Shown piece by piece: positions 46,926 through 55,976 of a stretch of 64,000 nt of DNA; the first letter of the stretch is position 1, and each line of letters starts with the position of its first letter. The position numbers were made by a program, and so were the translations under genes. The DNA comes from CAUZIR01 sp965250195 (GTDB taxonomy: Bacteria > Chloroflexota > Dehalococcoidia > Lucifugimonadales > UBA2962). The DNA lies in assembly GCA_965250195.1 (NCBI GenBank), contig OZ252295.1, positions 1,054,001 through 1,118,000 on the forward strand. The letters run 5' to 3'. The notes under the pieces are model-generated. The model made no database searches. It saw only the letters and a list, made by a program, of their open reading frames with translations, and was not told where the DNA came from.

Positions 46926-48298
46926 GGAGATTTGACCTGGGTGGCGTCGAAAACGACTTCGCCTCCAAATATCGTAAAAACGACCCGGCCCGTCAGCGTG
47001 GCTCCGGCCAGCGGCGTGTTTTTGCCCTTCGACACGAAGGCTTCCGGCTCGACCGTCCACTCGGCCTTTGGGTCGATCAGCACCACGTCCGCCGGAGCGC
47101 CCTTCGAAAAAGTCCCCAGCCCGGCCGGTGCTCTGTCGCCCAGCAGTCGAGCCGGACCGAGCGTCAGCGACTCGATTAGGCGGGCCAATGACAGCGCATC
47201 TGCGTGGACGAGCGCCAGGACGGCGCCCAGAGCCGTCTCCAGGTTGCTGATACCGAACGCTGCTGATTCGAGAGTGCTCAGCTTGTCCTGCCGGTTGTGC
47301 GGCGCGTGGTCGGTGGCGATCACGTCGATCACGCCCTCGGCCAGCGCCGCCACCATCGCGTCCACGTCGGCCCTCGCTCGCAGCGGCGGGTTGACTTTTG
47401 CGAACGTGTTGTAGGCTTCCGCCGTCAAAGGATCAAACGAGTTGCCGCCACTTAGGTGCCCCAGCACCGCTTCCTCGGTCAGCGTCAGGTGATGGGGCGT
47501 CACCTCGGCCGTGACCTTCACCCCGCGCTCCTTCGCTCGCCGCACCATGTCCGCCGTCCCTGCCGTGCTCGCGTGAGCCAGGTGCACCCAGCCCCCGGTC
47601 AGTTCGGCCAGCGCGATGTCACGGGCCGCCATCTGCTCCTCTGCGACTGCGGGGACGCCCTTGATGCCGAGTCGGGTGGCGATCCAGCCTTCGTTAATCT
47701 GCCCTCCCTCGGCCAATTCGGGTACCTCGCAGTGCTCGATGATCGGCAGCCCCAGGGCGGACGCATACGTGAGAGCCTGTCGCATCAGTGCGTCGTCCGC
47801 GACCGGGTGGCCGTCGTCGGAAAAGCCGATGGCCCCGGCATCGGCCATCTCGGCCATCTCGGCCAGTTCCCGGCCCGCGCTAGCCTTCGTCACACAGCCG
47901 ATTGGTAAAACGCGGACGACGCCCTCAGCCGCCGCCTTGCCCAGCACGAAGTCGATGGTGGCCGCGTTGTCCATGGGCGGGTTGGTGTTGGGCATGGCGC
48001 AGACCGTCGTGAACCCCCCGCCCGCAGCCGCGTGGGTACCCGTCGCAATCGTCTCCTTGTCTTCGAAGCCGGGCTCTCGCAGGTGGCAGTGCAGGTCCAC
48101 GAAGCCCGGCGTGACCACCAGGCCCTTCGCCTTAATCACCTCCGCCCCCTTGGGTGCGGTGAGCTTGTCGCCAACGGCTTCGATTACGCCGCCAGACAGC
48201 AGCACATCGGCGACCCCGTCCAGACCCGAGCCGGGGTCGATCACCCGGCCGCCCCTGATCAGAATCTTCTCGCCCCCGTTGCTCATTGGGGCCGTCAC
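46922..48298 (-). CDS. pyrC: Dihydroorotase
   Basis: 458-aa amidohydrolase of the type I dihydroorotase family. Metal ligands in DLHCHLREPGFE, then HASTAG and IATDHAPHN. Cyclises carbamoyl aspartate to dihydroorotate. It overlaps pyrB by 4 bases (ATGA) and carA by 4. Confidence 0.94.
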   Translation of the reverse strand: MTAPMSNGGEKILIRGGRVIDPGSGLDGVADVLLSGGVIEAVGDKLTAPKGAEVIKAKGLVVTPGFVDLHCHLREPGFEDKETIATGTHAAAGGGFTTVCAMPNTNPPMDNAATIDFVLGKAAAEGVVRVLPIGCVTKASAGRELAEMAEMADAGAIGFSDDGHPVADDALMRQALTYASALGLPIIEHCEVPELAEGGQINEGWIATRLGIKGVPAVAEEQMAARDIALAELTGGWVHLAHASTAGTADMVRRAKERGVKVTAEVTPHHLTLTEEAVLGHLSGGNSFDPLTAEAYNTFAKVNPPLRARADVDAMVAALAEGVIDVIATDHAPHNRQDKLSTLESAAFGISNLETALGAVLALVHADALSLARLIESLTLGPARLLGDRAPAGLGTFSKGAPADVVLIDPKAEWTVEPEAFVSKGKNTPLAGATLTGRVVFTIFGGEVVFDATQVKSP

Positions 48299-49323
48299 TG
48301 GGCCGCGCTCCTGCCCACTGCGTTGCGATCCGGCGTTACCACTCCGAACAGCAGCGCCATGCGCACCGCGACGCCGTTGGTGACCTGCTCGTCGATCACC
48401 GACCGCACCCCGTGGGCGACCTCGGGGTCAATCTCAATGCCCTCGTTCATAGGGCCGGGGTGCATCACTATGGCGTCGGGTGCGGCCAGATCCATGCGGC
48501 GCGTGGTGATGCAGTACATGCGCGAGTACTCCCGTAGCGACGGCAGGTGCCCCGACGCCTGGCGCTCCAGTTGCAGACGAAGCGCCATCACGACATCTGC
48601 TCCTTCTAGCGCCTCTTCCACCCTGTGCGTCACGCGCACCGCAGCAAACGGGTGCTCTTCCGGCAACGGCTTTAGGAAGTCAGGGGGCACCAGTGTCGGA
48701 GGAGCGCAGAGCGTAACGTGCGCGCCCATCTTGAGCAGGCCCCAGAGGTTCGACCTGCCAACGCGGCTGTAGAGGATGTCGCCCACAATAGCGACACGTT
48801 TGCCTTCGATGCCTCCGAGTTTCTCCTTGATCGTGTACATGTCCAGCAGCGCCTGGGAGGGGTGGGCGTGAGCGCCGTCGCCGGCGTTGATGATGCACGA
48901 GTCCAGGTGCCGGTCCAGGAAGTGCGGCGCGCCGGAGTGCGGGTGGCGCATGACGATGATGTCGGCGTTCATCGCCTGCAAAGTGAGCGCCGTGTTGTAC
49001 AGTGACTCGCCCTTCTTGGAACTGCTTCCGGCGGACGTCACATTTATCACGTCTGCGGAAAGCACCTTGCCCGCCTGCTCGAACGACACCCGTGTGCGGG
49101 TGCTGGGCTCGTGGAACAGCGTTATCACCGTATGGCCCCTGAGAGCCGGTACCTTGCGGATGGACCGGTTCAGGACCTCTCGCATGGCGGTCGTGTTTTG
49201 CAGGACGCCGTCGATCTCGTCTCTTGAGAAATCGTCCAGGTCCAGCACGTTTTTGCGGCCCGGAGACATGGAGCCGGCCCCGTTGGAAAGTGCCGGGATG
49301 CCGACCCGTCTCACTGCCGTCAT
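48295..49323 (-). CDS. pyrB: Aspartate carbamoyltransferase catalytic subunit
   Basis: 342 aa. Carbamoyl-phosphate-binding FHEPSTRTRVSFE, HP.QALLD and the aspartate loop region HPGPMNEGIEI. The N-terminus is about 20 residues longer than usual; a later ATG (SPGRKNVLDLDDFS) is an alternative start. It overlaps pyrR by 4 bases. Confidence 0.94.
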   Translation of the reverse strand: MTAVRRVGIPALSNGAGSMSPGRKNVLDLDDFSRDEIDGVLQNTTAMREVLNRSIRKVPALRGHTVITLFHEPSTRTRVSFEQAGKVLSADVINVTSAGSSSKKGESLYNTALTLQAMNADIIVMRHPHSGAPHFLDRHLDSCIINAGDGAHAHPSQALLDMYTIKEKLGGIEGKRVAIVGDILYSRVGRSNLWGLLKMGAHVTLCAPPTLVPPDFLKPLPEEHPFAAVRVTHRVEEALEGADVVMALRLQLERQASGHLPSLREYSRMYCITTRRMDLAAPDAIVMHPGPMNEGIEIDPEVAHGVRSVIDEQVTNGVAVRMALLFGVVTPDRNAVGRSAAQ

Positions 49324-49910
49324 TGCGGGCCGTCCTGCGACACAGCGCCAGCGTCAGCTCCGGTCGAGGAGCCAGCCGCGACCAGCGTCACCTCGTCGAG
49401 GTCGTCGATCTCCGTTAGCCGTACGGCGACCGATTCACCTCTCGCCGTGGGCATGTTCTTGCCCACGTAATCGGCGCGAATCGGCAGTTCCCGGTGGCCC
49501 CGGTCTACTAAGACGGCCAATTGGATCAACCGGGCTCGTCCAAAGTCCATCAGGGCGTCCATCGACGCCCTGATGCTGCGCCCGGTGTAGAGAACGTCGT
49601 CCACAAGCACGACGACCTTGCCCTCGATTGGCACCGGAATCTCGGTGGGTCGCACCATCGGCCTTGGTCGCCCCAGCAAATCGTCCCGGTACAGGCCTAT
49701 GTCCAGCCTTCCGACCGGGGGCCTGACGCCCTCAAACTTCTCGATCAACGACGACAGGCGTTCGGCTATGGGTACTCCCCGGGTATGCAGACCGACGAGC
49801 ACCACGTCCTCGGCGCCCCGGTTCTGCTCCAGCACCTCGTGGGCGATGCGGGTGAGCGCCCGCCGCACGTCATCGGCCCGGAGCACCGTTCTGTCGTTAT
49901 TTGCGGGCAT
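49320..49910 (-). CDS. pyrR: Bifunctional pyr operon regulator/uracil phosphoribosyltransferase
   Basis: 196-aa PyrR. PRPP loop VVLVDDVLYTGRS, N-terminal region ADDVRRALTRIAHEV. In Bacillus PyrR binds UMP and then a hairpin in the operon leader, causing termination. The leader upstream here has the matching loop (50002-50022) and terminator (49911-49943), so the operon regulates itself. The start ATG is directly after the terminator's T run; its ribosome site is the GGGGG of the terminator stem. Confidence 0.95.
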   Translation of the reverse strand: MPANNDRTVLRADDVRRALTRIAHEVLEQNRGAEDVVLVGLHTRGVPIAERLSSLIEKFEGVRPPVGRLDIGLYRDDLLGRPRPMVRPTEIPVPIEGKVVVLVDDVLYTGRSIRASMDALMDFGRARLIQLAVLVDRGHRELPIRADYVGKNMPTARGESVAVRLTEIDDLDEVTLVAAGSSTGADAGAVSQDGPQ

Positions 49911-49943
49911 AAAAAAACCCCCGTCATTATTGCTGACAAGGGG
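49911..49943 (-). terminator. Terminator of the PyrR attenuator
   Basis: Stem made of CCCC (49940-49943) with GGGG (49918-49921) and GTCA with TGAC, followed by seven Ts (49911-49917). It ends on the base before the pyrR ATG. Confidence 0.85.
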
Positions 49944-50029
49944 CTTTGTATCCCGCGCAATCGAGCCCTGACCGCATTTCCGCTTAGGTGGTTGGCCCGA
50001 CCCTTGTCAGTCTCTCAGGACTGCCACTT
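49911..50029 (-). promoter_or_regulatory. PyrR-dependent attenuator of the pyr operon
   Basis: Read on the minus strand. First comes the PyrR-binding loop with core AGTCCTGAGAGACTGACAAGG (50002-50022), matching the conserved PyrR anti-antiterminator. Then comes a terminator (49911-49943). CTGACAAGGG of the first is the exact complement of CCCTTGTCAG in the 5' arm of the terminator, so the two form the antiterminator when PyrR is not bound. High UMP should favour termination. Confidence 0.88.
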
Positions 50030-50065
50030 AAAGGGCGAATCTGGATGTTGTCTTAACCTCTCCAG

Positions 50066-50092
50066 TCTATATTTTCCCGACCGTCACCTCAA
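50066..50092 (-). promoter_or_regulatory. Possible pyr operon promoter
   Basis: Minus-strand TTGAGG (50087-50092) and TATAGA (50066-50071) with a 15-base gap, upstream of the PyrR loop. The spacing is short. Weak support. Confidence 0.3.
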
Positions 50093-50294
50093 GCGCCCGT
50101 ATCACGTCTCGTGATCGCCTTGACCCCTTTATGGGGCGAGAAATAGAATTGCAGTGGTGGGTCCCTTTTCCCGGATGTCACCGGTGCGCCGGGGCCGGGT
50201 CAATCGCGGTTCTCCGTGTGAGTGTGGGTGAGTGTGGGTGAGCGGAGCGCGCGCGGACTCCCGACGGTGGTGAGAGTTGACAGCGAGGTAGGAC
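50093..50294. other. Intergenic region between the pyr operon and the GNAT gene
   Basis: Divergent gap. It contains a tandem 10-base repeat (GAGTGTGGGT twice, 50221-50243), followed by a GTGAGCGGAG that matches the tail of the dispersed repeat. No gene seen. Confidence 0.4.
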
Positions 50295-50939
50295 TTGTTC
50301 AAAAAGGCCCTTAAGTGGCCTCGCGGCGGCGAGGAGCGCGCTGGCGGCGCACTGTACGTCGTCGGCGAGAACGTCCTGTTGCGTGACAAGCGCGCCGAGG
50401 ACATCGCCGACGACTACGCCTGGCGTCGCGACCCCGAGCTGTCCGAGCTGGACGCGACCCTGCCCATACAGATGTCGTCCGCTGAGTTCAGGCGCTACGC
50501 CGTCGAGGAGTTGGGTTACCAATCAAGGTGGTCCAAGCGCTTCGCCATCGATGCCCTCGATGAAACGGGCCATGAGATGGTGGATGACACGGGCGATGAA
50601 ACGGGCGACGAGATCGGCCCCGGCCGCCATATCGGCAACTGCATGTACTACGACATAGACGAGCGCCGCGGCGAGGCCGAGTTGGGCATCATGATCGGCG
50701 ACCGGGAATATTGGGGCCGCGGGTATGGTGAGGACGCCGTACGCACACTGCTCGACTACATCTTCACCTCGACCGACCTGGGCAAGGTCTACCTGCACAC
50801 CCTGGCGTGGAACAAACGTGCGCTCCGGTCGTTCGCCAAGGCCGGGTTTATGGAAATCCGCGAGGTGAAGCGCAACAGCAAGGACTTCATACGAATGGAG
50901 GTTCTGCGAGCTGACTGGGCGGAGGCCCGGCGGCTATAG
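50295..50939 (+). CDS. GNAT-family N-acetyltransferase
   Basis: 214-aa acetyltransferase similar to RimJ/RimL and SpeG types: GENVLLRDKRAEDIADDYAWRRDPE, the acetyl-CoA loop GDREYWGRGYGEDAV, and LHTLAWNKRALRSFAKAGF. There is an acidic insertion (MVDDTGDETGDEIG). TTG start at 50295 with AGGTAGGA upstream. The substrate is unknown. Confidence 0.82.
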   Translation: MFKKALKWPRGGEERAGGALYVVGENVLLRDKRAEDIADDYAWRRDPELSELDATLPIQMSSAEFRRYAVEELGYQSRWSKRFAIDALDETGHEMVDDTGDETGDEIGPGRHIGNCMYYDIDERRGEAELGIMIGDREYWGRGYGEDAVRTLLDYIFTSTDLGKVYLHTLAWNKRALRSFAKAGFMEIREVKRNSKDFIRMEVLRADWAEARRL

Positions 50940-50947
50940 CAACCCCA

Positions 50948-51901
50948 ATGAGAGTCCTGGTGACGGGAGCCACCGGCTTCGTTGGCCGGTCAGTGGTCAC
51001 CCAGCTTCTCGAAGCCGGTCACCGGGTCGCTGCGCTGACCCGTGACCCAAATAGGGCAACCGGGCTCCCGGCCTCCGGCGCCACCGTGTTGCGGGGAGAC
51101 ATTCTCGACCGTGACTCACTCGTGCGGGCCTTCGAAGGCGCCGACGCCGTCATACACCTCGTCGCGGTCATCCGCGAGTCGGGGCGTACCCAGACCTTCG
51201 AACGCGTCAACGTTGATGGCACGCGAAACCTCATGATTGCGGCTGCCGACTCAGGCGTCGGCACCGTCGTTCATGCCAGCACCGTCGGCGCGGTGGACGA
51301 CCCCGGTCTGCCGTACATGCGGTCCCGCTGGCAGGCCGAGCAATTGGTCATCGACAGCGGCATCCCGTTCTCGATACTGCGCTTTTCCGTCGCATTTGGA
51401 GCGGGCGACGAGTTCATCAACCCGTTGGCCGCAATGGTAAAGGCGCTGCCCATTGTCTCGTTGCCAGGTGACGGGAGCGCCCGTTTCCAGCCCATCGCCG
51501 TGGGAGACGTCGCCCGCTGCCTGGTCGCGGCGCTCCATTCGGAGGGGGTGCGGGGGGCGAAGTTAGACCTAGGCGGCCCACACTACCTTACGTACGCCGA
51601 CCTGATGAAGCTGGCCGGCGAAGCCGTCGGCTCAAGGGCGCTGCTGGTAAAGACGCCCATGTCGATAATGAAGCTGGTGGTGCGGGCCATGGGACTGGCA
51701 ATGAAACGGCCTCCCGCCACCGTCGAGCAGCTCAAGATGCTCGAACTGGACAGCGTCGCTAAGGTGGACTCTGTGAAAACCGCATTTGGCTTCGAGCCGA
51801 TTTCCATTTCGGGCAACCTGCGGTACACCCAGAAAATGAGCCTGTTGGACGCGATTCGCATAAACCTCGGCGGCATGCCACGGCACATCCGTGACCACTG
51901 A
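50948..51901 (+). CDS. NAD(P)-dependent epimerase (NDUFA9/complex I-type SDR)
   Basis: 317-aa atypical extended SDR: GATGFVGRSV at the N-terminus. It has DAVIHLVAVIRESG and YMRSRWQAEQLV in place of a classical YxxxK pair (the Tyr/Lys is altered), as in the NDUFA9-like group. It is 8 bases after the GNAT gene and overlaps folC by 11 bases, so the three likely form one transcript. Confidence 0.8.
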   Translation: MRVLVTGATGFVGRSVVTQLLEAGHRVAALTRDPNRATGLPASGATVLRGDILDRDSLVRAFEGADAVIHLVAVIRESGRTQTFERVNVDGTRNLMIAAADSGVGTVVHASTVGAVDDPGLPYMRSRWQAEQLVIDSGIPFSILRFSVAFGAGDEFINPLAAMVKALPIVSLPGDGSARFQPIAVGDVARCLVAALHSEGVRGAKLDLGGPHYLTYADLMKLAGEAVGSRALLVKTPMSIMKLVVRAMGLAMKRPPATVEQLKMLELDSVAKVDSVKTAFGFEPISISGNLRYTQKMSLLDAIRINLGGMPRHIRDH

Positions 51902-53405
51902 ACGCCCGACGGGCATTAACGGCGCCAGCGCGAATGGGAGCGGACTCTCGCCGGAGGTCAGACTGTCGTTTAGAGACGCGGTCGACCGGGTCATGTCCCT
52001 CGCCGACTTCGAGCGCAACCGGCACAGCCCTGGCCACTCCGGCTTCCATCTCGAGCGCATGGCTCTGTTGTTGGACCGTTTCGAAATTCCCCATCTGACG
52101 GTCCCTGCCGTCCACGTCGCCGGCACCAAGGGCAAGGGCAGCGTGTCGGTGATGATCGCCTCGGTCTTGGCCGCCGGTGGCAGCCGCACCGGGCTCTACA
52201 CCTCTCCACACCTCCATACCGTTAGAGAGCGCATCCAGATCAACGGTGAGCCGGTGAGCGAGGCCCAGTTCGCCGGACTGGTCGCCCGTACCTGGCCGAT
52301 AGTTGGAGACGTAAGCGCGGGCGCCTACGGCGGAGTCAGCACCTTCGAGTTGATGACGCTGATGGCCTTCTTACACTTCCGAGACTCCGGTGCGGAGGCC
52401 CAGGTCATCGAGGTCGGCCTGGGCGGGCGGCTCGATTCTACGAATCTGATAAAACCGCTGGTTTCGGTCATCACCCCGATCAGCCTGGATCACACGGCGA
52501 CTCTGGGCAACACAGTCGAAAAAATCGCCGCAGAAAAAGCGGGAATAATAAAGCCAGGCGTGCCGGTGGTTGTGTCGCCCCAGCCGGCCGGTTCTGACGG
52601 CGCACTGGGGGTCATACGGGAAAAAGCGCTGGCGCAAAACGCCAGGGTGATCGAGGTCGGCGCAGAGGCGACCTGGTCGTCCATCTCTTCTGGCCACCAC
52701 GGGCAGCGCTTCCAGGTTCGCACCGCTCGCGGCGAACACTCCCTGGCCATGCCGCTGCTCGGCCCGCACCAGGTCGAGAACGCGGCCACCGCGCTCATTG
52801 CACTGGAGCAATTGGAAGCCCACGGGTTCCGGCCCTCGGACCAACACGTTGCTTCAGGCCTGGGTGACGTAGATTGGCCGTGTCGGGTCGAATACCTGCC
52901 ATCTGGCGGTCCTGACGCCGGGGGGGTGGTCGTGGTCGCCGACGGCGCGCACAACGAAGACTCCATCGACCGGCTGCTGGAATCGGTCCCGGAGCTGCGC
53001 CCGGACGGGGTCGTGTTGGTATTCGGAGCCCTGTCCGGCCACTCTGCGTCGGGAATGCTCCAGCGCCTGGCGCACTTATCGCCCCGAGTAGTAGTCGTAA
53101 ACTCGCGGCACCCCCGGGCCGTGAGGTCGAGCGACGTCGCCGATCTCGTCCGCGAACGTGGTCTGGCCGTGATCGGGAATTGCGAGACCGTGGCCGACGG
53201 CATGCGCTACGCCCTCAAAGAGGCGGGCACAGGAGAGGTCGTGCTGGCCACCGGATCCATCTCCGTGGCCGCTGAGGCCCGCGAGTGGGCGTTCGGTATC
53301 GAGCCCGAATGCTATCCTAATATCCGGCCCCCGGACCATAGTCCGGGCCATATCGCAAGCCAAACGTCGGCCGCCGACGCAACCGGCGTGAGCGCCGGGC
53401 CGTAG
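51891..53405 (+). CDS. folC: Bifunctional folylpolyglutamate/dihydrofolate synthase
   Basis: 504-aa Mur-ligase-fold enzyme. ATP loop VAGTKGKGSVS, YTSPHLHTVRERI, VIEVGLGGRLDSTN, SLDHTATLGNTV.KIA.EKAGI, and DGAHNEDSI. Adds glutamate to folates. It is longer than average, with about 30 residues at each end outside the fold. GTG start at 51891 inside the previous gene's end. Confidence 0.92.
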   Translation: MTTERPTGINGASANGSGLSPEVRLSFRDAVDRVMSLADFERNRHSPGHSGFHLERMALLLDRFEIPHLTVPAVHVAGTKGKGSVSVMIASVLAAGGSRTGLYTSPHLHTVRERIQINGEPVSEAQFAGLVARTWPIVGDVSAGAYGGVSTFELMTLMAFLHFRDSGAEAQVIEVGLGGRLDSTNLIKPLVSVITPISLDHTATLGNTVEKIAAEKAGIIKPGVPVVVSPQPAGSDGALGVIREKALAQNARVIEVGAEATWSSISSGHHGQRFQVRTARGEHSLAMPLLGPHQVENAATALIALEQLEAHGFRPSDQHVASGLGDVDWPCRVEYLPSGGPDAGGVVVVADGAHNEDSIDRLLESVPELRPDGVVLVFGALSGHSASGMLQRLAHLSPRVVVVNSRHPRAVRSSDVADLVRERGLAVIGNCETVADGMRYALKEAGTGEVVLATGSISVAAEAREWAFGIEPECYPNIRPPDHSPGHIASQTSAADATGVSAGP

Positions 53406-53424
53406 ACCACTTGAGAATCGAAGC

Positions 53425-54687
53425 ATGAACGCATCCACAAACGGCGCTAGACCCCGCGTCGTCGTGACAGGCATGGGGGCCATGTCGCCTCTGGGGGAGT
53501 CCGTCGCCGAGTTCTGGCAGGGGCTCGTCGATGGGCGCTCGGGCATCGCCCCAATGGAGATCACCGACCCCACTCAGTTCCCCTGCAAGTTCTCCGGCGA
53601 AGTGCTCGGCTTCGACGGGACCGATTACATGGACCGCAAGGAGGCCCGGCGCATGGCCCGGTTCGCCCAGTTCGCCGTAGCCGCGGCCGGACAGGCGATA
53701 GCCGACGCCGATCTCGATCTCGACTCCGAAGACCGCGAGCGGGTTGGCGTGGTGCTCGGCAACGGCGCCGGGGGCTACCCGGAAACCGAGGACGCCGTCC
53801 GCACCCTCGTTGCCAGGGGCGGAATGAAGATAAACCCCTTCTACATGCCATCCATGCTTTGCAATATGGCTGCCGCCAATGTCAGCAGGTTGAACGGCAT
53901 CTACGGCTACACCAACACCGTCGTGACTGCCTGCGCTGCCGGGACCCAGGGCATAGGTGAGGCCGCCGAGGTGATTCGGCGCGGCTCGGCCGACGTCATC
54001 ATCAGCGGCGGGACCGAGGCAGGGCTCTGCCAGCTAGGCCAGGGTGGCTTCAACGTCATCCGCGCCCTCACCCGCCGCACCGACGACGCGACCAGGGTCA
54101 GCAGGCCATTCGATGCAAACCGGGACGGCTTCGTCCCGGCAGAGGGCGCGGCGGTGGTGATCTTAGAGCGTCTCGAACACGCCTTGGACCGTGGCGCCAA
54201 CATCCTGGCCGAGATCATCGGTCAGGCCGCCTCCTCCGACGCCTTCCACCTCGTCCAGCCCGACGACGAGGGCAAGGGCGCGGCCCGGGCAATAACCTGG
54301 GCCCTGGCGGACGCGGGCGTGGGGGTGGACGAGATCGACTACATCAGCGCCCACGGGACTTCTACACCCCTTAACGATTTGGCTGAAACCAAAGCCATCA
54401 AGCGCGCATTCGGTGACCAGGCCTACCGGGTGCCGATCAGCTCGGCCAAATCGATGATCGGCCACGCGCTCGGCGGTGCCGGTGCGCTGGAGGCCGTCGC
54501 CTGCATAAAGACTATCGCCGACGGCGTCATTCACCCGACCGTTAACTACGAGACGCCCGACCCGGACTGCGACCTGGACTACGCGCCGAACGAGGCCCGC
54601 CACCAGCAGGTGGACACCACCCTGTCGAACAGCTTCGGCTTCGGCGGGCAGAACGCCTGCCTGGTCATTCGCCGTTTCGAAGAGTAG
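53425..54687 (+). CDS. fabF: 3-oxoacyl-ACP synthase II
   Basis: 420-aa condensing enzyme. Cys170 in TACAAG, His near 310 in SAHGTST, and His near 345 in MIGHALGGAG form the Cys-His-His triad. NSFGFGGQNA at the C-terminus. Extends fatty acyl-ACP with malonyl-ACP. No other fab gene is adjacent; it follows folC by 19 bases. Confidence 0.93.
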   Translation: MNASTNGARPRVVVTGMGAMSPLGESVAEFWQGLVDGRSGIAPMEITDPTQFPCKFSGEVLGFDGTDYMDRKEARRMARFAQFAVAAAGQAIADADLDLDSEDRERVGVVLGNGAGGYPETEDAVRTLVARGGMKINPFYMPSMLCNMAAANVSRLNGIYGYTNTVVTACAAGTQGIGEAAEVIRRGSADVIISGGTEAGLCQLGQGGFNVIRALTRRTDDATRVSRPFDANRDGFVPAEGAAVVILERLEHALDRGANILAEIIGQAASSDAFHLVQPDDEGKGAARAITWALADAGVGVDEIDYISAHGTSTPLNDLAETKAIKRAFGDQAYRVPISSAKSMIGHALGGAGALEAVACIKTIADGVIHPTVNYETPDPDCDLDYAPNEARHQQVDTTLSNSFGFGGQNACLVIRRFEE

Positions 54688-54760
54688 CTCTCCCCACGGG
54701 CGGGATGCCGTCGCCCCCCCACCCGATCCCCCAACCGGCCCTCTCGGGTGGCCCACCCAA

Positions 54761-54778
54761 ATCACCCTACTGGGTGAT
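54761..54778 (+). terminator. Hairpin after fabF
   Basis: ATCACCC/GGGTGAT stem (7 bp) with a TACT loop. No T run follows, so it is a weak terminator candidate. Confidence 0.35.
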
Positions 54779-54870
54779 CACACGTAGGGACAATTCCAGT
54801 TAGGATGGGTACCGGCTTGCTTGTGGAAGCTGGCCAGCGCGATTGGCCAGTGCGATCCGGAGGAGTTCGA

Positions 54871-55967
54871 ATGCGTTACAAAGGCCTTGCGATCTCGGTA
54901 CTTGCCGTGGCCGTTTTGGCGGCCGTGGCTTTTGGCGGTGGAGACGAAGAAGCCGAGCCGACAGCAGAGTCCGTGGCGGCATCCCCGACGTCCGTGCCTG
55001 CCTCCACTCCGACGGTCGTGACCGCGCCCAGCCCCACACCTAGTACCGACACGTCCTCATCCGAGCCCGTTAGTGAAGTGGGCACGCTTCGAATGCTGGT
55101 GAGCGACCAGGAGAACGCGATCGCCGACTTCGCCCAACTCATCGTGAGCATCGAGACCGTGTCGGTATCCTCCGACGGCGGCCTCATTGATCTGGACGTG
55201 GCCCCCGAAGATCGGGAAGTCGACCTCGTCCAGCTGCAAGGCGACGCGGCCGAAGAAATCGTCCGGGCCGAGCTTGCGGTCGGTACTTACAGCAAAGTCT
55301 TCCTGCGCATCGGCGAGGTACGCGGTATCCTCGCCGACGGCGTCACCGAAGCAGAGGTGAGCGTTCCCAGCGGCAGCCTCCAGCTGAACAAGCCGTTCGA
55401 GGTTGCGCCCGACGCGACGACCGTGTTCATCTACGACATATCCGTCGTTTCGGCCGGACCGGCTGGAGGCGACGTGAAAAGTACCTGATCTCTCCGGTCA
55501 TCGGCGAGAGCGGGTCCGACCAGGACTTCAGCGAAGTCGAGTCCGACAAGAGCAGGAAGCCGGAGGCTACCGGCGACAAGGGTAAGGGAGATGATGCCGG
55601 CAAGGGGCAGCCTACGGGCACCCCCACGCCCGCACCGGCGCCCACTGCGACGGCCACTGCGACACCGGAGCCCACGTCGACCCCCACGCCGACCGCGACT
55701 CCTGATGCGCTGGGAGCCGAGTTCTTCCTCGACCTCACCTCTCCGTTGGACGGGGACATAGTCGACGAGCCGTCCGTAACGGTAGTCGGCAGGACGCGCA
55801 TCGACGCCGTCGTCAGCGTGAACGACGAGTTGCCCGAACCGGACGAAAATGGCCGATTCGAGGCCACCGTGGTGTTGGAAGAGGGCCCGAACGTCATCGA
55901 GATCGTTGCCAGCACCGCCGACGGCGAGCAACTCGACATCGTCATTCTCGTGATCTACATACCGTAG
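54871..55967 (+). pseudogene. Secreted DUF4382-like protein, 1-base frameshift
   Basis: Exported protein, about 365 aa when repaired. Signal (ISVLAVAVLAAVAFGGG), a Ser/Thr/Pro linker, then a DUF4382-type domain (TLRMLVSDQENAIADFAQLIVSIETVSV...VDLVQLQGDAAEEIVRAEL). The frame stops at 55488 after GDVKST. The family continuation K-YLISPVIGESGSDQ lies in the -1 frame, followed by a Pro/Thr-rich linker and a C-terminal domain (FFLDLTSPLDGDIVDEPSVTVVGRT) ending at 55967. One missing A in the AAAA run at 55477-55480 explains the break. CCGGAGGAG ribosome site. Confidence 0.8.
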
Positions 55968-55976
55968 GGTTAAGCC

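Noticed and set aside
46926..47060. Longer N-terminus for CarA
   Set aside because: The 45 extra residues are encoded inside pyrC and are unlike CarA. The GTGA overlap at 46925 fits the operon pattern.
50221..50243. Short tandem repeat as a CRISPR or iteron
   Set aside because: Two 10-base copies only, without spacers or associated genes.
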